64,000 bases of DNA from Echinicola arenosa (GCF_014841125.1 NZ_JACYTQ010000003.1:1-64000); one strand, 5' to 3'; shown: positions 1 to 8,886, counted from the stretch's first letter. Translations and numbers: made by a program. The notes: generated from the letters alone by a model not told the origin.

Positions 1-34
1 AAAAACCAGAGTCAAACTGACCTTGGGTCAGAAA

Positions 35-68
35 AATAGAGGCCGATTAATGAAAATCGGCCTCTATT
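35..68. terminator. Bidirectional intrinsic terminator
   Basis: A perfect 14-bp inverted repeat (arms 35-48 and 55-68, loop 49-54) with A-rich and T-rich flanks. It lies downstream of the minus-strand PqaA-like gene and would also stop a plus-strand gene entering from the left edge. Confidence 0.75.
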
Positions 69-121
69 GGCTAAAATCGACTGTCAAACTTTTTTAACTC
101 TTGTTTTGAGACAGCCTCTTT

Positions 122-1459
122 TTATTTGATTACACCATACTTGTCACATCTGATCATATTACTCGTGATGTAATAGGGTTTTCCATTTGTTGTGGTGTAA
201 TGATAGGCGAAATAAAAAGTTTTTTGCCCTTTGGAGGGTAAGGAAACAGATGTGTTGGGATCTTTGATTTTATGCTTTGACCATCGTTCATCCCTAAAAT
301 CCATATCTTCCTCGGAATAGGCTTCCCAAAGTTCAATTTTCTTCGGCTTTAGCACATCAAATTTAGTTGAAAGCTTGACAGATTGGCCTGTATTTTCCAA
401 TAGTTCGAGAGTAGGGGCGGGCAAGGGTTTTTCTCTGCATTGAAACTCTAGAAAGGCACTTAAATTTTGAAAAGCTGAGGTGCCATCGCCTAATCCATGG
501 CCTACATTAGGGATATAGATGAGGTTGTTTTTCCCAGGTAGGTCATTCCAATAGTTTTTTGCAGCATCAACCGGCCAGTAAGGGTCATTAGTACCTACAA
601 AGACTAATTTAGGGACAGTCAATTGATGCCTATAGGCATATGGATCTACCATTGAAATGGTAGTTTTCCCTTTTTCCGAATTGGATTGTTGGGGGATACC
701 GAGATTGACATAGTCTTGTATCTCAGGACTGTAGTCTTGCCACATCTCTATTTGATATTGCAAACTTACAGGCATGTTCAAAACGTCTATTACCATAGGA
801 GCAATGGCAATGACTCTTTCGTCCTGAGCGGCAGTTAGCCAAGTGGTCCAGCCTCTTTTGGACAGCCCTGTGAGAAGAAATCTGTCCACTTGATGACCTA
901 ATTGATTTTTTGTGAATAGGGTAACTACATCCATGGCCTTTTGTACAGATTTTACCATGGGAAATAATAAGGGCCATTCTTCATCTTCTGTCTCCTGATA
1001 CTGATGTAGGGTGTAGGAAATGATTTGGTCTTCCACTTTTCCATCAAAGAGCGGCTGGTTAGGAACTTGAAAAACAGCCGAAACAATAGTCTGATTTTCA
1101 ATGGAAAGTTTGGCCAGTTCATTGATCAGTTGATCATCCCGCTCTCTCATTTGTGGGATTTCCTGCTCTAGACTTCCTCCCCCGATATAAAGAAGCCCTT
1201 TTTGGTATTTGGTTTTATTGGGGGCGAGAATTACTAGTCTATGTTTCCACGTATAGTCTTTCCATTTTTGGGAAGTAAGGATAAACTCATATTGTGTGAC
1301 CTTATTTTTTTGTACGGTCTGAACACATTCTACATAAAATTCTGGATTGGGCTTTTCCAAATAATTTTTCAAAGCGGAATGGTTTTCCTGAGCGTTTGAA
1401 TAGTAAGGTTGAGCTATAGATGCACATAGCAAAAGGACCTTAAACAATACCTTTTTCAT
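122..1459 (-). CDS. PhoPQ-activated pathogenicity-related (PqaA-type) secreted alpha/beta hydrolase
   Basis: A 445-residue exported protein with a clear N-terminal signal peptide ending near SNAQ. It matches the PhoPQ-activated pathogenicity-related family, alpha/beta-hydrolase-fold proteins of unknown substrate. A nucleophile elbow is visible as GLSKRGW, followed by the family-typical segment with IAPMVIDVLNM. A later VGTNDPYWP supplies a candidate Asp and NVGHGLG a candidate His, so a Ser-Asp-His triad is plausible. The C-terminal 90 residues form a beta-rich domain containing KTFYFAYHYT. The start is the only Met in front of the signal peptide. It is a single-gene unit ending at a strong hairpin. 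Family assignment is confident; the reaction is not known. Confidence 0.88.
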   Translation of the reverse strand: MKKVLFKVLLLCASIAQPYYSNAQENHSALKNYLEKPNPEFYVECVQTVQKNKVTQYEFILTSQKWKDYTWKHRLVILAPNKTKYQKGLLYIGGGSLEQEIPQMRERDDQLINELAKLSIENQTIVSAVFQVPNQPLFDGKVEDQIISYTLHQYQETEDEEWPLLFPMVKSVQKAMDVVTLFTKNQLGHQVDRFLLTGLSKRGWTTWLTAAQDERVIAIAPMVIDVLNMPVSLQYQIEMWQDYSPEIQDYVNLGIPQQSNSEKGKTTISMVDPYAYRHQLTVPKLVFVGTNDPYWPVDAAKNYWNDLPGKNNLIYIPNVGHGLGDGTSAFQNLSAFLEFQCREKPLPAPTLELLENTGQSVKLSTKFDVLKPKKIELWEAYSEEDMDFRDERWSKHKIKDPNTSVSLPSKGQKTFYFAYHYTTTNGKPYYITSNMIRCDKYGVIK

Positions 1460-1659
1460 CGTAAAACAGATTAATATGAAACAAAAATTTTAAAGGGTGA
1501 CGGGTAGTTAAAAATTACTCTAATTATTAAAAGTACATATGAATAAATATAAAAAAAATCAGTTGAAATACAAATATCAAACTTTAAATGAACATCTGTT
1601 TTATGTAATTGAAGTAGGACTTAAAGGGTGTTTGTGTTTAGGGAGTAGAGGAGGGATAT

Positions 1660-1696
1660 AAAACAAAAAGCACTTTACTGAAGTGCTTTTTGTTTT
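1660..1696. terminator. Intrinsic terminator after the M56 peptidase gene
   Basis: A 16-bp perfect inverted repeat (1660-1675 and 1681-1696) with a 5-nt loop TACTG. The stem contains AAGCACTT/AAGTGCTT and ends in a T-run on both strands. It lies 40 bp past the stop of the minus-strand M56 gene. Confidence 0.75.
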
Positions 1697-1736
1697 AAGT
1701 TACATAACTTAATATTAGTTGATTTAAGCAATTTTT

Positions 1737-2966
1737 TTATTTCCTATAAGTTAGAATAATCTTTCCTTTTACTTCTCCTTGGGGAGTTGCCATTTGAACC
1801 TGATGGGCTGTGGTCATTTTGTCCCTTTCAAGGGTCAGTACCTGATAAATGGTTTTTTCACCGTTTTGATCAATAGTGGTAAAAGAATCGGAGCCTTTGG
1901 CCGTCCACTTCCCACTTCCATTGGTTTCTCCCGCAGGATTTTTGATGACATAGCTGAAGTCTTTGTTTAAGGTTAGTTTTCCATTAATGTGGAGATCCTT
2001 GCCGCCTTCTATCATGGCTTTGATATCAGGACCTGCTGATTGCTGAAACTCCAAGGAGGTGCCAGTCCAAGTTCCTGTCAGTTTTTTAGTTTGATCCATA
2101 TTGGAATCGAATGAAAACAGCATTGACATTACTGCCAAAACTGGAATCAATAAGAGAAATCGGGCTTTCTGCCACTGGTTTGATTTCGTTTTGTTCATCA
2201 TAATAATTCGGTTTTTAATTGGTGAATAATTGAAATTGTGCATTATTGCTAATGAGCTTTTTTGACTGGCCAGTTCCACCAAATGTCTAGCATATTGGCT
2301 GGTAGAATACTTTAGGGAGACCATTTTATCCGCTTCGAATTCATGTACTTCTTTGATGGACTTATCAAACAGATAGATCATAGGATGGAACCATAGAACA
2401 GCTTTGCATATGGCTAGAAACAGCACATCCCAACTATGGCGTTTTTGAACATGAACGGATTCATGTAAATAAGCTTGTTGATTTTCAATCGTTTTGTTCA
2501 AAGGTTCTGGAAAGAATATGTATCTAAAAAAAGAAGCATATTGATGTTTAGGGTGGACGGCCAGTGTAATTCCATTTTTTTTCTCCAATGATGATGCTTT
2601 GATTCTGTCAAATATCATTTTGAGTTGATAGCCGAGCTTAAAAAATGCCCAAATAGCTCCTGAAAGGTATATCATAGAAAACCAAAAAAGATAATTTGAA
2701 GTAGTTTCGAGCTTTCCATTCAAGGTTATTCTGTCAGATACAGTACTGGATAAATTCGTTTGGAGAAGGAAGGAGGTGTTGGTTGGAGCTGATTCATGAA
2801 AATCAAATGAGAGCAGTGGAGTGATGAGACTGGCAATTATCAGGAATAGAATACAAAGCCGATTAACATTAAAAAAGGTCAATTTTGAAAACGCCAAATA
2901 ATAAACAGGATAGGCTAATAACAGGCAAATACTTACTTCAAATAAATATATGAGCGTACTTTCCAT
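1737..2966 (-). CDS. M56 (BlaR1-like) membrane metallopeptidase with C-terminal lipocalin-like domain
   Basis: A 409-residue integral membrane protein. The N-terminal region has several membrane segments. The cytoplasmic zinc-peptidase signature HESVHVQKRHSWD has the HExxH form, followed by EVHEFEADK, which supplies the third ligand region of family M56. A further membrane segment (FLLLIPVLAVMSMLF) leads into about 115 C-terminal residues resembling a lipocalin-like domain (LTGTWTGTSLEF, GSGKWTAKGSD). That domain replaces the penicillin-binding sensor of true BlaR1. The gene starts one base after the stop of the BlaI-type repressor gene, so the two form one operon. Known pairs work by the peptidase cleaving the repressor after a signal. 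The signal sensed here is unknown, and no beta-lactamase gene is adjacent. Confidence 0.88.
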   Translation of the reverse strand: MESTLIYLFEVSICLLLAYPVYYLAFSKLTFFNVNRLCILFLIIASLITPLLSFDFHESAPTNTSFLLQTNLSSTVSDRITLNGKLETTSNYLFWFSMIYLSGAIWAFFKLGYQLKMIFDRIKASSLEKKNGITLAVHPKHQYASFFRYIFFPEPLNKTIENQQAYLHESVHVQKRHSWDVLFLAICKAVLWFHPMIYLFDKSIKEVHEFEADKMVSLKYSTSQYARHLVELASQKSSLAIMHNFNYSPIKNRIIMMNKTKSNQWQKARFLLLIPVLAVMSMLFSFDSNMDQTKKLTGTWTGTSLEFQQSAGPDIKAMIEGGKDLHINGKLTLNKDFSYVIKNPAGETNGSGKWTAKGSDSFTTIDQNGEKTIYQVLTLERDKMTTAHQVQMATPQGEVKGKIILTYRK

Positions 2967-2967
2967 C

Positions 2968-3336
2968 TTACTTTTCCTTATCGTAACTATTAATTAAACT
3001 CTTGAGGTCTTCAACTTCTTTCTCGCTTAGTTTTTTTTCTTTCACCATAAATGAAAGCACATTACTGGCTGACCCTTCAAAAAAGTGGTTGACCATTTTA
3101 TTAAAGCGGTATTTTTTATAGGCTGACTGGGAAATTAACGGAAAGTATTCATGGGTTTTGCCATAAGCTTTGTGGCCTATATAGCCTTTTTTCTCCAATA
3201 AACGGACTATTGAAGATACTGTAGTATATGGCGGTTTAGGTTCATCCATTTTTGCTAGAATATCCCGTACCAAGCCTTTCTCTAATTTCCAGAGAATACG
3301 CATGATCAATTCTTCATTGCTGTTTATTTCTTCCAT
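2968..3336 (-). CDS. BlaI/MecI/CopY-family transcriptional repressor
   Basis: A 122-residue winged-helix protein of the BlaI/MecI family. The recognition region PKPPYTTVSSIVRLLEKKGYIGHKAYGKTHEY is characteristic of the family, and the C-terminal helical part would dimerise. Length is normal for the family. It is the first gene of a two-gene unit with the M56 peptidase, with a gap of only one base. A dyad AACTAA-N3-TTAGTT sits 34-48 bp upstream of its start codon and is the likely autoregulatory operator. By analogy with BlaI/BlaR1, repression would be lifted by proteolysis of this protein. Confidence 0.93.
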   Translation of the reverse strand: MEEINSNEELIMRILWKLEKGLVRDILAKMDEPKPPYTTVSSIVRLLEKKGYIGHKAYGKTHEYFPLISQSAYKKYRFNKMVNHFFEGSASNVLSFMVKEKKLSEKEVEDLKSLINSYDKEK

Positions 3337-3350
3337 GTTCTGAATTTACT

Positions 3351-3384
3351 AACTAAATTTTAATAATACAACTAAAAATTAGTT
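3351..3384. promoter_or_regulatory. Probable BlaI-type operator
   Basis: AACTAA-AAA-TTAGTT (3370-3384) is an inverted repeat with perfect 6-bp arms. A second, imperfect dyad joins AACTAAATTTT (3351-3361) to AAAAATTAGTT (3374-3384). The site lies just upstream of the repressor start and has the TA-rich symmetric look of BlaI/MecI operators. Binding itself is inferred. Confidence 0.6.
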
Positions 3385-3425
3385 AATTAACTTCTATTAA
3401 GAAGAATCAGAGCGTGTAGTTTATG

Positions 3426-5942
3426 TTATTTGAGGGTCATACTTAAGGCCCAGCTATTGAGTTTGCCTATGTCCTTGCTAAAAGTATCTGCTACATGGAG
3501 CTTCCATTTTCCCTTGGCATTTTCATCCTTTAGGTTTTGAAGGATAGGAGTGTTGGTCATTGAGAAGTTCTTTATCAGGTTATTGCTGCTACCACCTGTT
3601 TTATTGTGCAAGATGATTTTAGTGCCATTGGGAGATGTCAGGGTGACTAATAAGTCACCAATATAGGTATGTGTGATATCTAGTTTGACCTCGATTTCCT
3701 GGATCAAACCAGTCTCATCAATATTTAATTCTCTAGATATTCCTATTGGATCACTATCGGGAATTTTAATGCCAGGTGACTCTGATACTTCTATGTTTTG
3801 CTGAGGCGTTGATTTTTGGATTCGGAGTTGCCAGCTGTTGACAGTACCTATGTCTTGAAGGGCATGGTCAGTGACTTGAAGTTTCCATTTCCCTTTGATT
3901 TCTTTTCCTTTAAAAGCTAGCAACGCAGGTAGACTTTGCTCATTATAAGCTACTTCCAGGTCATTGCTTCCTCCACCATTTCTATTATGAAGTAGAATAG
4001 TGGTTCCATCTGGGCTAGATAGTGCTACTTTTAAATCTCCTATATAGGTGTGGCTAATATCAATTTCAACGGATAAACCACCCACAGTCCCTGCTTCATT
4101 GATGGTGATCTCATCAAGGACGCCTGCTTCGTCACGATCAGGGATATTTAGGTTAGGAGAGGAGGATACATTCACCACTTCTTCTTGAGGGGAAGGTGCA
4201 GGAGGTAACATTCCTAAGGTTGCAATAACTGCCGCTTCTGCATCCACTTTCCCAAAGCCAAACCAAGGACTCCAAGTTCCGTCGGCATATCCCTGATCTG
4301 TAAAATCTCCCTGGTGAAATGGTGATACTGGAGAGATATCCCAGGAAGTGTCTGGGTCATAACTGGCTGGTGGAGTGCGGGCATAGGATGACATATTAAG
4401 ATCTTTGGAAGCGGTACTTTGTAATATTGAAATTACCTCATAAGCAGATAAGTTTGGGTTGGCAGAGATGACCAATCCAGCTATTCCGGCCACCAATGGA
4501 GTGGCACTTGAAGTGCCACCAAACTCATTGTCAATTAAACTGGAATCGCCAGAGGTGGTGGTGATTCCAATCCCGGGAACAGACATGCGGTAATATTTAT
4601 GGATGTTACTGGAAGGAGCAGTAATCGAAATATCAGGACCATAATTAGAGTAGTGACTTCTTTGGGCATTGCTGGCCAAGGCAGCCACAAACATAACTCC
4701 TGGTATTCCTCCCAAATTGTGACTAAAGGTTTTGGAAGTTTGAACACCTACCCATTGAACTGATCCTGTTGGACCATACCCATATCCGCTTGTATAGGGA
4801 ATATTTTGATTTCCCGTGAAGTTGATAGGACAGTTTTCATTGCCCGCTGCCCAAAGAAATACTATTCCTTTACCTCTTCTTCCCCCGTTCTGTGCAAGGG
4901 ATTTAATTTTGTTGACCACAAAAGATGCGTAATTGCCATGTGGAGAGCTTCCCCAGGAATTGGACAATATGTCTACTTTATCTTTGATATATTCCAAAAC
5001 GGTAAAAATCTTATCATCACTGATGTACAAACTACTTCCACTGGATTCCCATTTGATGGGCAAAAGCTTGCAGCCTGGAGCGGCCCCAACAGTAAGGTGG
5101 GCATCTACTTCAGCAGCAGCAACCCCACAGCAATTGGTTCCATGGTCAGCTCCAGTTTCATACATATTATCGGGATTGGCACTGACAGCATCACGGTGAA
5201 TTAAGTTGAGTCCTTGCATGTATCCCCAAGAGGCAAACTTTCCTGTTGAGTCAAAGTCTGGATGATTGAGCTTACAACCATCGTCAGTAACTCCTATAAC
5301 TACATTGTTGTCACCAAAATGTTCAAGGGCTTTCCAGGCATTTTCGCAATTGGCTGAAGATCTTATGTCAAACTCTTGGTCTGTTAACCTTTTGTGCAGG
5401 TGCCATTGAGAAATATAGTTGGGGTCAATAGGAATGGCGATATTACTTTTGGAAATGGTATGGTTGAGGTCATGCTCACACAATTCCACGAGATCTTTGT
5501 CTTTCTCTGTTATGGTAACTACAAGCTTGATGGGGTTCATTCCTGTCTCATCGGTAAGCTGAAAAAGATACTCCAAATCACTGTACTTTCTTTTAAGCAA
5601 CAAGGCATATTTTGCCATAAACTCACTTAGTTGATCATGTGTAATTGGTGCTTTGAAAGTAACGATTATCCTGTCAGTAATTAAAAAGCTACTGTCATCT
5701 TCTTCCCTAGTATAGGCATGGTGAGCCACAGCATTTTTTCGGATAATGCTCATTTCGTTTTCCAAATGCTCTGGATCCACATCTACTTTTGTTGAGGCGG
5801 AAGAAACCTGGTGAAGCGGTTTGTCCAATCCCATTCTGCTAAGCTGTTTTGGTGTAGCTCGTACTACATATTGGTCATCCTTTTTAAGTAAGAATTGTTT
5901 CTTTCCATTTCTATAGGTGTACAATTGATTTGACTTGGCCAT
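3426..5942 (-). CDS. S8 subtilisin-family serine peptidase with two C-terminal P domains
   Basis: An 838-residue subtilase. The catalytic triad is visible: Asp220 (VTDDG), His267 (DHGTN) and Ser478 (GGTSSATP), with Asn368 (AAGNEN) as oxyanion residue. Residues about 1-200 are a propeptide-like or adaptor region. Two homologous domains, about 590-715 and 722-838, each carry SHTYIGDL/THTYIGDL, a SPxGT motif and a GKWKLxVxD motif. These are proprotein-convertase P (P/Homo B) domains, usual beta-sandwich partners of subtilases. No hydrophobic signal peptide is visible at the N-terminus (MAKSNQLYTYRNGKKQF), which is odd for such an architecture. The start is supported by in-frame similarity of the whole N-terminus and by no better upstream codon. 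It stands alone upstream of the BlaI operator. Confidence 0.92.
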   Translation of the reverse strand: MAKSNQLYTYRNGKKQFLLKKDDQYVVRATPKQLSRMGLDKPLHQVSSASTKVDVDPEHLENEMSIIRKNAVAHHAYTREEDDSSFLITDRIIVTFKAPITHDQLSEFMAKYALLLKRKYSDLEYLFQLTDETGMNPIKLVVTITEKDKDLVELCEHDLNHTISKSNIAIPIDPNYISQWHLHKRLTDQEFDIRSSANCENAWKALEHFGDNNVVIGVTDDGCKLNHPDFDSTGKFASWGYMQGLNLIHRDAVSANPDNMYETGADHGTNCCGVAAAEVDAHLTVGAAPGCKLLPIKWESSGSSLYISDDKIFTVLEYIKDKVDILSNSWGSSPHGNYASFVVNKIKSLAQNGGRRGKGIVFLWAAGNENCPINFTGNQNIPYTSGYGYGPTGSVQWVGVQTSKTFSHNLGGIPGVMFVAALASNAQRSHYSNYGPDISITAPSSNIHKYYRMSVPGIGITTTSGDSSLIDNEFGGTSSATPLVAGIAGLVISANPNLSAYEVISILQSTASKDLNMSSYARTPPASYDPDTSWDISPVSPFHQGDFTDQGYADGTWSPWFGFGKVDAEAAVIATLGMLPPAPSPQEEVVNVSSSPNLNIPDRDEAGVLDEITINEAGTVGGLSVEIDISHTYIGDLKVALSSPDGTTILLHNRNGGGSNDLEVAYNEQSLPALLAFKGKEIKGKWKLQVTDHALQDIGTVNSWQLRIQKSTPQQNIEVSESPGIKIPDSDPIGISRELNIDETGLIQEIEVKLDITHTYIGDLLVTLTSPNGTKIILHNKTGGSSNNLIKNFSMTNTPILQNLKDENAKGKWKLHVADTFSKDIGKLNSWALSMTLK

Positions 5943-6164
5943 GATGTTTTCGTTTTAGTAAGTGGAATAATTAAAAAACGCCAGAAATAATGCTAACTAC
6001 ATAAAGTAGTGGGAGTAGTAGATAGAGAAATAGTTGGTGGTTTTCTTTCTCTAAACTTGTAAGAAAACAAGTGTATAAAAGCTACAAAATAGTAGACCGA
6101 CTTAATCTAAAAGTTGGTTGTCAAAGTTACTGAATTTCAGTCTTTTGAAAAAGTTTTGCGCTTC

Positions 6165-6665
6165 TTATTCCTGCTCGTTGACGGAAGGGTTTTTAAGATG
6201 GTTTTCTGGATAGTTGATCACCTTTTGTACCCTTACTCTATTTCGTTGATGCCAAAGAAAAGGATAGAAATTAAAGATAATATTGGTTATGAAAAGTCCA
6301 ATGATAAAGGTTGTAGTATAGCCTAAATAAATGTTGATTAAAATCAAGGAGTTTAAAGCAACAAAACCTATCAGATGACCGATTTCCAAGTCAAATCGGT
6401 CATCCTCTAATTCCTTAAGACTGTAATGCTTGATGCCGCTTTTATATTTGCCTTGATACTCCCAGTAATTTATCGTGGAAGAAGTAAGCAATTTTCCAAA
6501 TAACTTCACACCCAGCAGCTTTTCCCAACGGTTACTTTTGATTAGGGAAAATTGCTTAAACTTTTCTCTAAAAGATGTATTCTTGATATTTTCATTCACC
6601 ATTAGCCCCACAAGCCAAGAAAATGCAGTCATGCAGATTATTTGTAGCAAATAAATGAATATCAT
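6165..6665 (-). CDS. Small integral membrane protein, possibly related to CrtO-type acyltransferases
   Basis: A 166-residue protein with an N-terminal hydrophobic segment (IFIYLLQIICMTAFSWLVGLM) and two more near residues 95-145. It has an internal ELEDDRFDLEIGHLIGF stretch and a C-terminal NFYPFLWHQRNRVRVQ. The asparagine-x-Tyr-Pro followed by QRxRxR resembles the ending of glycosyl-4,4'-diaponeurosporenoate acyltransferase (CrtO) and relatives. That link is by eye only. No carotenoid genes are nearby. It may equally be an uncharacterised membrane protein. Confidence 0.6.
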   Translation of the reverse strand: MIFIYLLQIICMTAFSWLVGLMVNENIKNTSFREKFKQFSLIKSNRWEKLLGVKLFGKLLTSSTINYWEYQGKYKSGIKHYSLKELEDDRFDLEIGHLIGFVALNSLILINIYLGYTTTFIIGLFITNIIFNFYPFLWHQRNRVRVQKVINYPENHLKNPSVNEQE

Positions 6666-6916
6666 CGGTAATGAGATAAGTTGGTTACTTATTGTTTATA
6701 ACGTTAAAGATCAAATTTATTTATGAAAATGTTAGATTTATCTATTCCAAAAAACTAGAAAATCCTTCCAATGGTTCATTTACTGATTTAGATGGTATCC
6801 TTACGGGTGAGGTTTGGATTTGGCCCAAATTGTAAATTAGAGCGCTTAATTTTTCAGATAATATGTTGAGGTAACTTTTCATGATTAATTGTATTTATAG
6901 GTTGAATTTTAACTTT

Positions 6917-8521
6917 TTACCATTTATAGGCTGCTTTGAATGTAAACCAGTTGAATTTATAGCCTGTGCCTGTACTGGATGCTACGTTGCTGGTTTGATA
7001 GTTCAGAGAAGTTTCAACTGCCGGAAAACGGTATCCCAGTTCTATTTGGAACCTATAGGCTGCATCCCAACCTTGACTTTCGATATTCTGTGAACCAACT
7101 GCTCCTTGTGCAGATAGATATGTTTTACTGATTTGCGGCAGGGAAGTGCTGAAGTCAGCAAATACCTCTCCGCTCATATACTTATCAGGAGCAAAATAGT
7201 ATGGGTTTTCACTTTCTTTAAAATGAAGGGTGGAACTGTTCAAGCCCACTTTTAATGTTGGTTCGGTTCTCAATAGATGATACACGGAAGCGAATAGCTG
7301 CATTTTTTGGTTATTATCATTTAGAAAACCATAACCGCCTTGTGAATATATACCAGTCTTACCACTGAGCATGATATGTGTGACATACCCAATGTTATGA
7401 CTTCTGATGTCCTTATCGAGTATTTCGGCTGTAAAGTTTAAGATTTCAGAATCGTAATACAGCCCAATCATTCTTCTGTCATTAGGTTGGAATTTTACTG
7501 TTTGACGACCCGTGAGACCGCGATAAGTATTCCCATCGGAAGATTTCACTTGTTGAAAGTGTAATTCTGTCTGGCCTGTGAAAGCCAGGCCCCATCTTTC
7601 TTGAAGACTGAAATGGGCAAATTTTACCTGAGTTTTTTTTTCTTCAGGAGAGCTTACAGAGGCTGTACCTATTTTTGCTCCCAAGCGGTATTTGAGCTGA
7701 CTACTTTGTTGCCACCAGATGGCATTTTCAGTTCTGATGTTATTTCCAATATCTTTAAAATAAATAGTATTGGTACCTAACATTTGTTTATCACTTTGAA
7801 CAGCTTTATTGGTAAACGTCTGCTGTTCTTTTTTATTGAATAGGGCTTCATTTTCCTGCATAATATCCTTGGCTTTTTCAAACTCCTTTTTGCCCAAAAG
7901 GATATCAGCATATTCCATAACGTAGTGTTTATTCTCAAAGTTGTTGACCAAACTGTCATATAGTTTCAGACCATATTGATAGTCGCCGCTTGATGAAGCC
8001 AAACGGGCTTTTAGTACCAAGGATTGGTCATCTTGTAGCAAAGACTCATGTTCACTAAGAAAACTTTCGGCTTCTTTGGTTTTTTGGTTCCAAAGCATGG
8101 CGTTGAAGTAGTTGATGATTGCATTGGTATGTGATGAGTCATTTTCCCAAGCTGATTGAGCTATTTTTAGTGCTTTTTTGGGTTTATGACTCATAAAAAG
8201 TGCATAGGATAGATTTATCCTTGTAGTGGTCAATTCATATTCCAAAGGTAATATGGATTCATAAACAGTTACAGCATGGTTAAAATCCTTGTTTTGCAAT
8301 AGCAGGTCTCCTTTGTACAAAAGAATGGAAGCATCGTTGGGCAGAACGTCCAAGATTTTTTGCAATGAAACAATTGCCCCACTGTAATCTCCCTGGGCTC
8401 TATATTCATTGGCTTCTTCTATAATGGCCTGCTTGTGCACAGGATCAACTGTATTTTGAGCAAAGCTGTTTTCTGAAAGGAAAATCCATGAAACACCAAC
8501 TAATATTTTTAAATACTTCAT
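6917..8521 (-). CDS. TPR protein with C-terminal outer-membrane beta-barrel
   Basis: A 534-residue exported protein. A signal peptide ends near NSFAQ, and residues about 25-225 form tetratricopeptide repeats (EANEYRAQGDYSGAIVSLQK, DFNHAVTVYESILPLEYEL). Residues about 250-534 are rich in alternating amphipathic strands and end in an aromatic residue (FKAAYKW), as outer-membrane barrels do. This TPR-then-barrel order recalls YaiO and, more loosely, exopolysaccharide exporters such as PgaA or BcsC. The polysaccharide operon lies 7 kb away, so a role in export is only a guess. The gene is divergent from the STAS gene with just 32 bp between the two start codons. Confidence 0.8.
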   Translation of the reverse strand: MKYLKILVGVSWIFLSENSFAQNTVDPVHKQAIIEEANEYRAQGDYSGAIVSLQKILDVLPNDASILLYKGDLLLQNKDFNHAVTVYESILPLEYELTTTRINLSYALFMSHKPKKALKIAQSAWENDSSHTNAIINYFNAMLWNQKTKEAESFLSEHESLLQDDQSLVLKARLASSSGDYQYGLKLYDSLVNNFENKHYVMEYADILLGKKEFEKAKDIMQENEALFNKKEQQTFTNKAVQSDKQMLGTNTIYFKDIGNNIRTENAIWWQQSSQLKYRLGAKIGTASVSSPEEKKTQVKFAHFSLQERWGLAFTGQTELHFQQVKSSDGNTYRGLTGRQTVKFQPNDRRMIGLYYDSEILNFTAEILDKDIRSHNIGYVTHIMLSGKTGIYSQGGYGFLNDNNQKMQLFASVYHLLRTEPTLKVGLNSSTLHFKESENPYYFAPDKYMSGEVFADFSTSLPQISKTYLSAQGAVGSQNIESQGWDAAYRFQIELGYRFPAVETSLNYQTSNVASSTGTGYKFNWFTFKAAYKW

Positions 8522-8553
8522 TTTTGTTTTAACTTTTATTTAAACTTAAGCCA

Positions 8554-8886
8554 ATGAATATCACAAGAGAGATTTTTAAAATGAGTGGCAAACCAGGGGA
8601 TTGTCTCAAGTTTATTTTACCGGCTGCTTTTGTCGGAAATGATGTTGTCGAACTTAGAAACCATGTTTTTGACCTGTCCAATGCTGGGTTTGATCAAGTG
8701 TATGTGGATGCCACGAAAGTCGAAAAGGTAGACCTTTCCGGGATCAATGAAATTATTCATATACATCATCAACTTTATCATGCCAATAGAGAGCTTGTTT
8801 TTCTTTATAGAAAATCGTCTGCTATTGAAGAGTGGGTTGATAGCACTTCGATGGATAATTTTGTAGCTACGGCGATTATTCCCTAA
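8554..8886 (+). CDS. STAS-domain protein (anti-sigma-factor-antagonist-like)
   Basis: A 110-residue protein made of one STAS domain. The pattern is a beta strand LKFILPAAFVG, then helix and strand FDQVYVDATKVEKVDLSGINEIIHIH, where the VDLSG stretch is the usual phosphorylatable Ser/Thr loop. STAS proteins act as small partner-switching regulators or as part of anti-anti-sigma cascades. No serine kinase (RsbW type) partner is in the window. The gene is encoded opposite the 3' end of the DUF4184 gene: 270 of its 333 bases overlap antisense. It also starts 32 bp from the divergent TPR gene. Its own promoter must lie inside the TPR gene. Proximity to the H-NOX signalling genes is suggestive only. 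Confidence 0.8.
   Translation: MNITREIFKMSGKPGDCLKFILPAAFVGNDVVELRNHVFDLSNAGFDQVYVDATKVEKVDLSGINEIIHIHHQLYHANRELVFLYRKSSAIEEWVDSTSMDNFVATAIIP

Noticed and set aside
4806-5204. 132-codon plus-strand frame opposite the subtilase
   Set aside because: It is a shadow of the S8 gene. The minus-strand protein has clear family motifs across this span.
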